Positions 9,601-20,539 are shown, counted from the stretch's first letter. The stretch is DNA of 20,994 bases from Klebsormidium nitens (GCA_000708835.1 DF237914.1:1-20994), one strand, 5' to 3'. Made by a program: numbers and translations. The notes: generated from the letters alone by a model not told the origin.

Positions 9601-12600
9601 GCTGCACGCTCTGGATGCCTTGGTGGCCACGGAGCCCAGCCTCGCCCCCGCGCTCGACGCGGCAGGGCCCGCAACGGCGGAGGAGGCTGCGGCTGGCCCG
9701 AGCACCGGCCTGACCGCCCGGCCGAAGCGGGCCAGTGCCAAGCAGCGGCGGAAGGAGGAAGAGAGTGAGGGAGCGGCATCGGGAGCCAGTGGGAGAGAGG
9801 GCAGCCTGGCCTTGGGGCGCAGCGAAGTGGAGGCCGCAGGGCCCAGCAGCGTGGTGCGCACCCTGGCCCAGCCGAGCGCGGGCAGGGCCGGGCTGCGCCT
9901 GGTGGCGGCAGCACGAGCGCGCCGGCTCAAGGAGACTTACTTCGGGGGCGGGGAGTCGGAGAATGACGATGCAGCCCGGCTGAAGAAGTTGAAGGAGCTG
10001 TGCGCGCAGATTTGCGGAGGGGGGAAGCCAGTGGGAGAGAAGGGCCATAAGAAGTCGGGCAAGCACAAGGGCAAGAGGGGCAAGGAGAGAGGCGGGGCGG
10101 GGGAGGTCCCGGACCCGGATGTGGCCGCGCTGAAGGAGGTGCTGGATCTGCTGCTGGAGGGAGACGGCATGTCCACCTTCGAGTTTGTGGGCAGCGGGGT
10201 GGCGCCCGCCCTGCTCAAGCTGCTCACACATGGGCAGGCGGCAGGCAGGAAGCAGCGGGAGGCGGCTGGGGCGGCCGCGCAGCAGGAGCCCGCGCAGGTC
10301 CTGGCCCGCCTGCAGCGCATCACCGACCTGCTCCTGCCGACGGAGGCCACCGCGGAGGACGCCCCCCTCACGGTGCTGGTGCGCAAGCTGCAGGCGGCCC
10401 TCACGTCGCTGGAGCGCTTCCCGGTGATGCTCAGCCAGGCCCCCTCTGGGGCGCGCGCTCTGGGGGCGCGCGGCAGCGGGGGCGTCGCAGGGGGCCTCAG
10501 TGCTCTCACGCAGCCGTTCAAGCTGCGCCTGAGCCGCGCAGTGGGGGAGACGGCGCTGCGCGACTACTCGAGCAACGTGGTTCTGATCGAGCCGCTGGCC
10601 ACCCTGGCCGCCGTGGAGGACTTCCTGTGGCACCGCGTGCGCGGCCGCACCGACGTGCCGCCCACCACCAACGGCGCCAGCACCAGCAACACCACCGCCG
10701 CAGAAGCCCAGCTGGAGGCGGCGCTGGCAGCCGCAGCCGCGCAGTTTGCGGCCAACGGACGGCCTGGGGCTGGGGAAAGAGCAGGGGAAGGAACGGCAGG
10801 TACCAGTGCTGGGGGAGAAAGCCGGCCGCTGACCCGGGCTCAAAAGAGGGAGGCATCGGCCGCAGCAGCCTCCCAAAGTAGGAAAGACGGAGTCGGCAAG
10901 AAGGGGCCACAAGCGCCAGGCACAGCGGTGGAACCGCGGGTGACCCGGGCTGCCGCGCGGCGGCGAGCGGAGGCGAGCGAGGCTGGAGCGGGGCAGGAGG
11001 AGCGGGGCCTGGCGGGCGAGGAAGAAGGGGGGGAGCATCACAAGCACGAGCTGGACAGCGAGGTGAGCAGGCCGCGAGCAGAGAGGACGGAGCCGGTGGG
11101 GCTGCCGGCATACGAGGGGTGGCAGGGGCGAAGCGGGGCGGGGCGGCCTAAGGAGAGTGTCCCCCGGCTTCGCATCTGACTCTGTGTTGCCGCTGTGCAG
11201 GAGGAAGCCGATCTCCACGGGATGGAGTACGAGGAGGGCCTGGCCATGATGGAGGAGGACGACGACATGTCGGAAGACGAGGAGGTGAGGCGGGCATCGC
11301 AACTCTTAGTGCTGCGGACTCTCTGTGGCGCACCATCTTCGAAGCTCTCCCCTGCGTCTTCTGCTGCGCTCGCAGCGCTGCGTCTGGTTGCCCACCCCGT
11401 GCCTGTCCTTCTCCCCAGGTGTATGGCGAGGAGGCGCTCCCCATCCCCGACAGCGTGCATGACGTCCAGCTGGGCGGAGACGCGTCAGACGCTGCCGCTC
11501 CTGCTGCACCAGGGACCCTCTCCCGCCACGCGGCGTCGGGCCTGCCCCCGCCCCACCCTGCCTCGCAGCGAGTCCCCGCCGGTGCAGGCCAGGAGGCTGC
11601 CAGCTTTGCAGCTGCGCTGGCGGGTGGGAGGACGCGGGCGGCGGAGGCTGGCAGCGTGGCCAGGCTGCAGTTCTCCATGGGGCGGCGCGTGCTGGAGCGG
11701 CACATGACCATCTTCCAGGCCATCCAGGCGCAGGCGCAGGCCGCCGAGGAGGACGCCGACGAGGACGACGCGCGCGAGGCCGACGTTCTGCTGCCCACCA
11801 GCGGCCGCCGCCTCTGGGACGCCGTGTACACCATCTCGTACGCCACTGCGCCGCCGCAGCCGCCCACCGCGGCCGCCGTCGGGGATGCCAGCCCCAGCGA
11901 CGCTGTGGCCGGGCCATCCGTGGAGGAGGTCGGGGCGGGCAGCCCGCTGGACGTGGTGCGCGCCCCGTGGCTGCCGGAGGAGGTGGCACCGTCGCGGCGG
12001 GCGGTGCGCGAGGTCCTGGAGCTGCTGCGGCTGCTGGAGGCGCTGAGCCAGCTGGTGCCGCGCATGCGCGCCGAGGCCGCAGCCGACGCAGTGGCGGAGG
12101 GCCGGCACGCCACGCTGCAGGAGGCCGTCCGCGAGCAGCAAGCGCGCAGCAGCGTGCGCGTCGAGGAGTTCCTGAGCACCAAAATTACCCCCAAGCTCAC
12201 GCGCCAAATGCAGGTCAGTCCCCCCTGCTGCTGAGCGCTCGGCTGCAGCCTGTCCTCTCCTTGTGGCCGCAGCAGCTCTTGCACAGGTGACAATCGCCGC
12301 GGTCCTCCCACTGACGTGCGTGTGCCCTGTTGCTTGTGCGCAGGACGCGTTGGCGCTGTGCAGTGGCAGCCTGCCCCCCTGGGTGCACCACCTGACGGCG
12401 GCGTGCCCGTTCCTGTTCCCCTTCGAGGCGCGCCGGCAGTACTTCCACGCCACTGCGTTTGGGCTCTCGCGCGCGCTGCAGCGGCTGCAGGCGCAGCAGA
12501 GCTCGGACGGCGCGCCGGTGGCCGTGGACCGCGACGGGCGCGAGGTGCGCGTGGGCCGGCTGCAGCGCCAGAAGGTGCGCGTCTCGCGGCAGCGCATCCT

Positions 12601-15020
12601 GGAGAGCGCGGCCAAGGTGTTTGAGCTGTACGCGGCGCACAAGGCCGTGCTGGAGGTGGAGTACTTCGGGGAGGTGGGCACCGGCCTCGGGCCCACGCTC
12701 GAGTTCTACACCCTGCTCTCCCACGAGCTCCAGAAGAAGCACCTCCACCTCTGGCGCGCCGACGCGCCCGCCCTGCCCGACCTCAAGCTGCCGGACGTGC
12801 CGCTCGACACTGACGCCGACCTCATGGACCTGGACGACGCGGCTGCGCCAGGTGAGCTACGACAGACAGCCGCTACGTTTCCCCACTCTCTTGTTGCTCC
12901 AGCACCCCGGGGCATACACCCAGGATTCGACAACTGTACAGGTTTTTGACCTGCCCGTGTTTGCTCTTAGGCATGCCCTTTTCCGCTAGGCCGCTCTCTT
13001 GTGCCTCACCGGCTCTGCCCACTTTGTCAGGTGCTCTACCAGAGGCCGCCGTCAGCCCCGCGCCCGGTGGCTCCCCCCCCGTGTGCACGGAGTCGTCGTT
13101 CGTGCATGCCCCGCACGGGCTGTTCCCGCGGCCCCTTGCGCCGGCCGCCCCCGCAGCGGAGCGGCAGCGCGTGGGGGACCACTTCCGCCTGCTGGGGCGC
13201 GCCATGGCCAAGGCGCTGCAGGACAACCGCATGCTCGACCTGCCGCTCGCACCCGCCTTCTACAAGCTCGCTCTCGGACAGGTGCGCCATCCCACACGCC
13301 CAGCGCACACTTCTTGAGCAGGTGATTGTAGTGACCCGTGCTGCCTGCCGACTAGCCTGCTGGTTGTGCGATGTGCGCATGTGCGTGCCTGGCTGAGGCG
13401 CGTGGCGTGGTGGGCGTGCCTGCGCAGGCGCTGGACCTGCACGACCTGGTGCGCGTAGACCCCCCGCTGGGACAGCAGCTGGAGCAGCTCGACCTGCTCA
13501 TCCGCCGCAAGAAGCACCTCGAGGCGGCGGGCGGCGCGCCGGGGGCGGCGGCGCTGCTGGTGGGCGGGGTGTCGGTGGAGGAGCTGTGCCTGGACTTCAC
13601 GCTGCCGGGCTACCCCGAGTACGAGCTCAAGCCCGGCGGCGCAGAGTGCGGCGTGACGGCGGGCAACCTGGAGGAGTACGTGCGCCTGCTGCTGCGCGCC
13701 ACGCTCGACGACGGGGTTGCGCCCCAGGTGGACGCATTCCGCGCCGGCTTCAACCAGGTGCGCACCGCCCGCTGCGCTACCCCGCGCGCACCGCCCTCCC
13801 TGAAGTCTCCCCCCGGACGGCTTCGCCTCCGAAATGTCCGCCCTGCTTGAGCGCAGGAGAGCTGGGAGTGTGCCGGCTGCTGTGTGCGGGGCTGACCCGC
13901 GCTGGGTGCTGTGCTGGGTGCAGGTGTTCCCGCTCGCCTCGCTGCGCCTCTTCACGCCGGACGAGCTGGAGGCCCTGCTATGCGGCAAGCGCGAGCTGTG
14001 GACGGTGAGGCCACAGCAAACCCGCCCCTTGTCATGCAGGCCACCAGTTCTTTCTGCGCACCTTCCTTGGCAGTCGAGTTACAAGCCAGACCGCGCCCTC
14101 GTATTGACCCCCGCCCCGCTGGTGCGCCTGCCTGCAGCCGGAGAGCCTGGCGGAGCACATCAAGTTCGACCATGGCTACACCGCGGGCAGCCCCCCCATT
14201 CAACACGTAAGTGCCCCTGCGGTTGTGGTCCTGAAGAATCGTGCATTGCTGTTCCCACCAGCCGGACGAGCGCCGCCGCCTTCTTTGCCCCTGTCCGCCC
14301 TTGCTGCGGCTGTGTGTGAGTGACGCGTGCCTGCCTCGGCCTGCAGCTGCTGGCCATCATGGGCGAGTTCACCCCCGAGGAGCAGCGCAGCTTCCTGCGC
14401 TTTGTCACGGGGGCACCGCGCCTGCCGCCCGGGGGGCTGTCCGCGCTCACGCCGCGCCTCACCATCGTGCGCAAGGTGAGGGATCAGCGCTGGTGCGCGT
14501 ATTGAAGCCACACTCGAATCCCTCAAAAGCGCTGCTCTGGATTAAGTGCAACTTGCGGGCATGTGCTTGCCACAGGGCAACCGTGATGGGCCCATGTTAG
14601 AATATTAGGCGGTGCTGGGTCTAACGCTGGCCTCGGTGCAGCACCCGAGTGGAGGCACGCCCGCGGCGACACTGGGATCCACCCCCCCCGGCTCTGCGCT
14701 GGCCCCGGGAACTACGCTGGCAGACGGGGACCTGCCGAGCGTCATGACCTGCGCCAACTACCTCAAGCTGCCGCCCTACTCGTGCAAGGTGAGCCCATGG
14801 TGGGGCTGCTGCGATGCGGCTGATCCGGGTCACCACAAGTGCGTGGTTCTTCTCCCCTCGCTCATTTTGACTTCCCATGACGTGGATTCTCCAAAGTCAA
14901 GACTTTTCCGTGAAGTTTGGAGGTGCTTTAACTATCGGAGTCCGTGTTTTGCAGGCTGTAATGAAGGACCGACTGTTGTATGCTATCAAGGAGGGGCAGG
15001 GCTCCTTCGATTTGTCGTAG
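6688..15020 (+). CDS. UPL3: ARM-repeat HECT-type E3 ubiquitin ligase, UPL3/UPL4 (KAKTUS) family, 17 exons
   Basis: The product is a HECT E3 ligase that takes ubiquitin from an E2 onto its own cysteine and passes it to substrates; plant UPL3 controls endoreduplication and trichome form, and the family includes animal TRIP12 and yeast Ufd4. The spliced product is 1962 residues, close to Arabidopsis UPL3. In order: basic N-terminus (RKRGR, residues 4-8, then [11 protein letters not shown]); ARM-like helical repeats about 161-660, opening with [20 protein letters not shown]; a Lys/Gly-rich linker near 797-820; the family block [20 protein letters not shown] from 975; an acidic segment 1144-1171; a pre-HECT block from 1437 ([11 protein letters not shown]); and HECT from about 1540 ([20 protein letters not shown]) to the end, with catalytic Cys1929 in [13 protein letters not shown] and the family ending GQGSFDLS. 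The ATG at 6688 is the first in frame after a stop at 6646, though position -3 is T. UPL3 versus UPL4 cannot be separated; it may predate that duplication. Confidence 0.95.
6688..15020 (+). other. UPL3: Exon-intron map of the UPL3/4-type gene
   Basis: Coding exons: 6688-7584, 7758-7868, 8020-8136, 8342-8515, 8663-8827, 8968-9347, 9478-11062, 11201-11284, 11419-12213, 12344-12851, 13031-13281, 13428-13757, 13924-14004, 14138-14206, 14347-14475, 14642-14788, 14955-15020. Every intron starts GT and ends AG. Summed length is 5889 bases, an exact multiple of three, and the frame carries across all junctions. Only intron 6 (phase 2) and intron 10 (phase 1) split a codon. Donors are mostly GTGAGN or GTAAGN; introns 11 and 12 use the weaker GTGCGC and intron 9 uses GTCAGT. 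Each junction was accepted because flanking residues join into conserved family sequence, for example DLAEQ to SLQALEKIS at exons 1-2 and KLTRQMQ to DALALC at exons 9-10. UTR introns cannot be excluded. Confidence 0.88.
12659..15020 (+). other. UPL3: HECT catalytic domain-coding segment (exons 10-17)
   Basis: Conserved N-lobe blocks appear in order: [20 protein letters not shown] (exon 10), [13 protein letters not shown] and [20 protein letters not shown] (exon 11), [16 protein letters not shown] and FRAGFNQ (exon 12), then [17 protein letters not shown] (exon 13) and [18 protein letters not shown] (exon 14). The C-lobe has [19 protein letters not shown] (exon 15) and the catalytic Cys codon TGC at 14750-14752 in exon 16. 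No catalytic block is missing and no frame break is seen, so the ligase is expected to be active. A Gly/Pro/Thr-rich loop (residues about 1893-1920) precedes the active site, where plant UPL3 proteins also carry a variable loop. N-lobe boundaries are approximate. Confidence 0.93.
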
Positions 15021-15050
15021 GCATGGCAACGGTCGCTTAACGCTCAAGCA

Positions 15051-15063
15051 TGTAAAGAATAAA
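15051..15063 (+). terminator. Candidate polyadenylation signal of the UPL3/4 gene (TGTAA overlapping AATAAA)
   Basis: TGTAA lies at 15051-15055, about 30 bases past the TAG stop, and AATAAA at 15058-15063. TGTAA is the usual polyadenylation signal of chlorophyte algae, AATAAA the animal/plant type. Either would give a very short 3' UTR, so the real site could be further downstream. Position and motif are seen; use is inferred. Confidence 0.35.
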
Positions 15064-16379
15064 AAGAAAACCAAGTTTTGATGTCTAGCACACGGAAAGA
15101 GAAATGAACTACGTGGAAATGACATGGAAGTGTGCATCGAGGTGCATTATGTCATCGTTTTAAAGATGCTTGGAAGCTTGACCGTTGTGATGCTTGTAGT
15201 CGAGACCACTTTTCTTGTGACATGCACCTTTACGTTCAATTGGATTCATCACCATGTGTAAATCACCAAGCCAGCTCTCGAGAACTCTTCTACATGCCTC
15301 TAAAGAAAGCTAGCACCTAGTATTAGACGGGGTGGCAAAAGTCTTACAAGGATGCGGACATGTTGTAGCATCGAACCATTATGCTGACCGCTCCGTGGTC
15401 CATTCCTCCATATGGTTTTGTCGTCATTCTCTCGTCATTAATTATGATGAAGCAACTCGAGAAGGTACCATGTGCTTGAAACGCAGGAATTGCCGTTCTT
15501 GGTCTGAGAGTTTCCGATCGGCTTCGCATATGCTTCCTCCGACTGTCATGAAAAATGGATTTATTGCGGAACCAATTGCAATATCTAGGGCCTCTAACAT
15601 ATCACGACATGCAAATGTCGCAAACCCTTAAACCAATTCTGACTTTCATGTTAACAGGAGTCGTCGATCTAGGCTTTTTGAACATGGGCACGGATGTTTG
15701 GAACGAGCAAGAAGTGGGGATAACTGGGCTTTCAAGTTGAGTCACATTGTAGTTTTGGATCACTTTGATAAGTACACAACATGCACAAAGATGAGACTTC
15801 ATCGTAGAGTCATGTTGGGTTCGTACTTTGTACGTATTGTGTACTTTGTCTCGTGGCCAAGCGGGGGCCAAGCAAAGTAAGTACCCCGTGCATGATCAAC
15901 TGATTCAAATCATGATTGATACCAAGCTTATCGTTCTGTGAACCAACCTGCATGATGCATAATCATTCATAGGGATATCCTGACTGATATTACCCGAGGG
16001 TTAAGGCAGAACTGCCATATGCGCGCTAGCTGCGAATGCAAGGTAACTCGAGCTATGTTACTAACCGCATATAGCCGGCATAACTAACTACTGCCAGGCG
16101 AATCCAATGATGACCGGAAGCTTCAGCAATAACTTTCAAAACATGAGCCATGTAGCACTTTGACAGGATTGTGGAGATTGAACAGTGTGCATAAGAGATC
16201 ACCACACTGGTATGTTGAAATTGTGAGCATGAATGCATAATGAACCCAAGTGCACAATCAAAGTAATCAGCCAGTGCAGAAGTACAATACGGCACTGCTG
16301 CAAGCTGTCTGTGCTGCTATCTCCACCAGATGATTGGAACAAGCTCAATGGGTCTCTGGCCCTCAAGGGCACTTAGTGT
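15064..16379. other. Intergenic stretch downstream of the UPL3/4 gene
   Basis: Nothing with coding character. The open frames (about 15130-15880 plus strand, 15602-15871 and 16053-16295 minus strand) are under 100 codons, several use non-ATG starts, and none shows a motif. The mixed base composition contrasts with the G/C-rich gene upstream. Confidence 0.55.
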
Positions 16380-16436
16380 TATGCTGCCACAAAGTAGCTA
16401 TGCTCCTACATCACTGTCGGGCCAGTCGTACCAAAG
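16380..16436. repeat. Dispersed repeat, copy B
   Basis: Second copy of the element at 2341-2400, beginning TATGCTGCCACAAAGTAGCT. Neither copy carries a coding frame or visible terminal repeats, so they may be remnants of a non-autonomous transposon. Confidence 0.75.
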
Positions 16437-17224
16437 CCCCCCCCCAAGCATCTGAGGTCACTCTGCAAGCATCATGCCATGATACTCAAAGGATGTGCAA
16501 GCAGAAGCATGGCAAAGCATGTTCAAGCAAGCATGCATGAAAGGAAGGGAAAGGGTGTACTCATTTTGAGGGGGCCCCGGCGGTTGTTCATGTCAGAAAG
16601 CCAGGCAGAGCGCGTGCAACAACGAGTCGAAGCAAGACCGATGCAAAGCAGGTGCCATGGAACAGCAAAGAAGAAGCGGAAAAAAATACCTGTAACCACC
16701 CAAGTGAAGAATGGCGTCAGTCACAACTTTCTTGCAGCGGAGTATCTAAGCAGAATGCTTATAGAGCGCCTCAGTTATGTGATGGGAGGAGCGCCTATGT
16801 TGTGCTGTTATGTCTGCACTTAATGCCAATCATCTGCCTTGTTGAATGCGCCGCCATCGGCGAGGTCGGTTTTCCTGTTGCCGAGCTGTGGAGGATCTGT
16901 GCAGGACCTGTTGCTGATGCAGGAACTGCGCAGACACTGTCGAAGGTTGTTAGCAATGATTCAAAAGTTGTACGTAGTCTTTCGAAGTCAATTCCTGTGA
17001 TGCAGGACAGTCCGTGCTGCATGCGCAACCCTGTGCCGACGGATATCTGCATCATCTGCGCAAGATTCGTTTCAATGACTGGCTCGGATCACCCGTCGCC
17101 AGTTAAAGCCGGTATAAAAGCATGTGAACCCGCCACGCAGCACCGCCAGATTGGCCGAGGTACTGGCGCCAAGCCGTCGCCTTACATTCTAATTATTATA
17201 AGAGATTCTGTCAGTGAGGCAGGC
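16437..17224. other. Stretch with an unassigned plus-strand open frame and a TATA-like box
   Basis: A frame stays open on the plus strand from about 16652 to 17230 but begins at GTG; its first ATG is near 16820, and the product is unrecognised. A well-formed TATAAAAG at 17112-17119 in a G/C-rich context (CCGGTATAAAAGCATG) could be a core promoter, but no ATG-initiated gene follows on that strand. The element may be fortuitous. Confidence 0.3.
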
Positions 17225-17947
17225 TCATAAACGTGCTAGGGTGTGGCGCAAATGTAAGAATTTATTTAAGTCTTTTGGTTTTATTTTCCCATTCCATCCT
17301 ATCCCTCCTGCAGAAGTTCGTGCAGGATTCTGTCTTAAGACTCGTAGCTCTGTGGTGAGCGAGGCGACCTCGTGTGTGAGTCGCTTTAATGGACGGGCAA
17401 CCGTTTTCGAAGTTTCGAGATGCCCTCTTCTCGCTGATCGAGATGGTTGCGTGGCAGACTCCCGTGAGATCGACGCAAGCTTGTTGGCCACGTTGTCGGC
17501 TTTGCAAAGCCATCTGATGTTATCGATTGTGTAGTGTCAATTAGAGTCTACACGGTCGAGTTGATAGAGAGTGTAGAGTTTAGTGTCTGGATAGCGTGGA
17601 ACAGGACCAAGAAATCGATCGACGATCATGGCAAAGGCGCAGAATGCGTACTTGTCCCGACCGTTTGTGATTCCGGGCATCCAAAAGGCAGTAAATGAAA
17701 AGGCCACGCGTGTTGTGCCGTAGGCATGTGACTTGGCGTGAGTGCGCTGTTGAAGGTATCCCCACTTTTCGTAAAGCGGATGTTCCGTATTACTGACAGC
17801 ACGCCAAGTACCCTCGGATTTTGTCCAGTGAACTCGAAGCAACGGCTCATTGTAAACAGGTGAGACGTACTGGAGCAATGATTTATATCGAGTTTTTCTA
17901 GGTTGTTTTGCAGGCACGTACAGACCTGTTGAATTGTTGAAACGCCG
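17225..17947 (-). pseudogene. HNH-endonuclease-like gene relic with an in-frame TGA
   Basis: Read on the minus strand, the frame is open from just after a TGA at 17950-17948 to the stop at 17227-17225, apart from one TGA at 17539-17537. Before that TGA it carries NTEHPLYEKWGYLQQRTHAK, a gap region, then RFLGPVP and LYTLYQLDRVDSN. Directly after it, in the same frame, come HYTIDNIRWLCKADNVANK. Together these follow the layout of the phage/giant-virus-type HNH nucleases: HPLY-x-x-W-x-x-[ML]-x-x-R, then GPxP, LDR[IV]D-x-[NGD]-G-x-Y and N-x-RW. The TGA falls where the family has Gly, and GGA to TGA is one substitution. There is no ATG in frame; a second open frame (ATG at 18033) overlaps upstream, which could mean a frameshift. 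Such nucleases are usually selfish or viral genes, so insertion followed by decay is likely. Confidence 0.6.
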
Positions 17948-18163
17948 TCATTGATGTAAATTTTTGACGGCATCTGTAGCAACAATGTCAGAAGAGAGTC
18001 GGGCAATGTGTCTGGTCGTAGTCCATGATGCATTAAGTTAGAGCGCGATTGTGAATAGAGGACAGAATGGGGAGGCCGTCAAACGCCGTAGCAGCTGAAA
18101 GTGCTCTAAGATGGAAAAGTTTGCCTTCCTGTACCTGGCAGAGAATCGCTCGGCATTTGAGCG

Positions 18164-18813
18164 TCAGACGGTTATATTGTGTCGTGTAGGATGGAACGAC
18201 TCCCCGTCAAAGCGTCCTGACGAACAAAAGTCCGGACGGTTGGGCAAGCGGCTGCATGTAACACTCAATGAAGAAATCATGTTCGAGAAAGCCAGGAAAG
18301 AAATCGATATCGAACAGCGTGGGAAGGGAGTCCGAAAAGGGTGTTTTGGGAGCCCCAAAGTACAGATCGACGCGCTGCCAGCCGAGTGAATTCGTAAGGA
18401 GTTTCGAGAAGGTTGGCAAAGCTTCGGAATAAGAGATCCGTCTGTGAATCTTTGCCGCAGCAAATCCGTAAGATCCCTCAAGGGCTCAGTTTGTAAGGTG
18501 AGACCAGCGTCAGAGGTGGAGGGATCCTCTGCTGGAAGGGAGGCATTTCCCATAACAAGGAGAGGGTAGGTCCTCTGCAAGGAGACGGAGAGGAGATATG
18601 TTTGTGGTGCCAAGTTATGAAGGTGTGTCTGCACCAAGCGCCTGAGGTGCCGAATTGAGTTGATCTGCGGACCAGCTCAAGGTCCGATAAGCGAAGTCTC
18701 CAACATAGAATGTGAGCTTGGTTGTACCGGTTGTAACTTTTTTTCGCTACAACATCGGTATTCCCGGTACCTACAAGCTTACAGACCTTCGGGCTCTCGG
18801 CTCTCCATGTCAT
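18164..18813 (-). pseudogene. Possible decayed minus-strand gene, unrecognised
   Basis: All three minus-strand frames carry long open pieces. In one frame, about 18710 down to 18210, protein-like segments FYVGDFAYRTLSWSADQLNS, then SYGFAAAKIHRRISYSEALP and SLGWQRVDLYFGAPKTPF are separated by three stops. The neighbouring frames stay open across those stops. This fits a coding sequence broken by indels and stops. The plus strand also has an ATG-started 92-codon frame (18111-18389) rich in Lys/Glu, which is the expected antisense of Phe/Leu-rich minus frames, so the coding strand is not certain. I preferred minus because the HNH relic beside it is minus. Confidence 0.3.
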
Positions 18814-20539
18814 TTGAGCCCTGGTCGTAATCTTTCATGGACGGTCATTTGAATATTATATTTTATTCAATATTCACCGACTGCTCACAGCATGCCATTG
18901 CATCAGCATCCGCGGGGTTTGATCCAAGTACGTTCTACGGTGTTCCGAAGGGTACATAAGGCCATTGATATTTTGGATTGTGACTCAGCTGAATGGTCAC
19001 TAGATTTCACTCGGGTACATCCTTGAACCGTGGCTTATCCTTCAGCGCTTGGCCACTCCTGAGATTATTACGCTAATGCTTCTGGCTGGGAATATTAACT
19101 TTGATTTTTTGACAGCCGCATATTTACTTATGGCAATTACGTTCAAATTCGTCTTTCCTTTTGATATGGTGTCGTTTACCTATACCAAAACCCGTGTCCA
19201 TCCAGCATCAAAGCTAGTGCCTTAAGCGTTCTTGCAAGGTTTCGCATGTGAGTGCCCTCGTGCATATACTATATTTTCACCATCACCAAACTGCGCATCT
19301 AGAAATCAAGCCAGCTCACTCTGCCATTTTGCTTGTAGACTTGTCTAGAATTGGGTCTCTAAGCCGTTCGTGGTGGGCCTAAAAACTTTATTATGTTTCA
19401 GAGAAAGCATTTTGTACGGATAAATACATATTTTGATCCATCTTGAAATCTTTTTGTTGACAAAAGCCACGCCAGTTATGCATCATGCCAATAGATATAT
19501 CACGGAGAGCTTGTGTAATGGAAAACACAAAGCCACGTGACTTCCAACAAAAGGTCAAAAGCGGAAGAGGCTGGAAATTTTGTTCTCGTTGATTTGCTGG
19601 TGCGCAGCGTCCCTTGCTACATTGTTGCACCAGACGTTTCAATCAGTATTGTTAATAACACCCACTTTACTACGTTTCAAACAGTTCAGTTAGTAACATT
19701 AGCTCTTAACTGTGGTCTCTAAGAGTACAAATTGAACACTGAAAAACTCCAAATCTGGCCTATCAAGTGGCCGCTAAAAAAGTGCGTCATGAAATCCTTT
19801 AATTATTCTCTGAGCACTACGTCTTTGTTGAGGTACGGGCATGTAGGAACCGAATCTTTCGGTGACTCCAGAGTTTTGGGACCACGATGTCGACGGCAAT
19901 ACGACTGTACTCGTAATTACGGTTACATGGTAAATGCGCGCGGGTTGCAGCGTTGCTATCGGAATGACATAGTGGTAACAGTTGATATTGTGTAGGTTTG
20001 ATAAGAGCCGTCGTTGTAGGATACAATTTCGAACTTACTAGGTGACGATCCACTATAGATCTAGAGATAGGCCCTGACTCAGAAGACTCCATATACGTTG
20101 TGTGAACTTGATTTATTTAATATTACTTCCAACAACGCTGAATTTCGACATTTTTGAATTCTTTTTTGAAATTCAAGTACCACAAGCCTTCATCTTCGTT
20201 CAATAGTCCTTTCAGAGTCTTAGGTTGTTCTAAAGCACGAGTCTGAAGCCCTTTTTAAATTCTTTGCTCACTTGTTGAAAGCTCGTTCATAATCAACACT
20301 TACCAAGGACATTGCCTTCTAAAATCTTTGTTCGGGCCTGTAACCTCTTTCATGCGAAGCCTGCTTTTGAATCCCAAGAAGAGCGGACAGCCAACGCGGC
20401 CTGACACCAGGGAAGACTCAAGGGATAAGCAACAAATTCGTCCCTCCTCGGACAAGACGATCTTCTCATGTAAGGTTGTATCTTATACGGGAAACTTGAA
20501 TCATAATTCCATGTCATTCACGAGACATGTCCACATAGA
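18814..20539. other. A/T-rich stretch without a supported gene
   Basis: Base composition is visibly A/T-rich and frames are short. The best minus-strand frame (about 19391-19642) has only a TTG start and no motif; the plus-strand frames at 19537-19722 and 19732-19995 are likewise unremarkable. No repeat or RNA gene was recognised. Confidence 0.55.

Noticed and set aside
9326-11302. Minus-strand open frame of 658 codons
   Set aside because: It is antisense to G/C-rich exon 7 of the UPL3/4 gene. Its translation is Pro/Leu/Arg-rich low complexity and it begins and ends at positions unrelated to the gene structure.
11148-12696. Long minus-strand open frames of about 390-400 codons
   Set aside because: These are shadows of exons 8-10, where stops are rare because of high G/C; the plus frame carries clear family conservation.
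12459-12989. Second plus-strand frame of 176 codons across exon 10
   Set aside because: Arg/Ser/Thr-rich out-of-frame translation of the HECT exon.
16652-17230. Plus-strand open frame of 192 codons
   Set aside because: It starts at GTG, has no recognisable domain, and its first ATG leaves a short peptide; kept only as a note in the regional entry.
17214-17534. Plus-strand open frame of 106 codons
   Set aside because: It starts at GTG and is antisense to the HNH-like frame, which has recognisable motifs.
17537-17539. TGA as a selenocysteine or recoded codon
   Set aside because: HNH nucleases have no role for selenocysteine at this Gly position, and the frame lacks an ATG and has another stop upstream; simple nonsense mutation is more economical.
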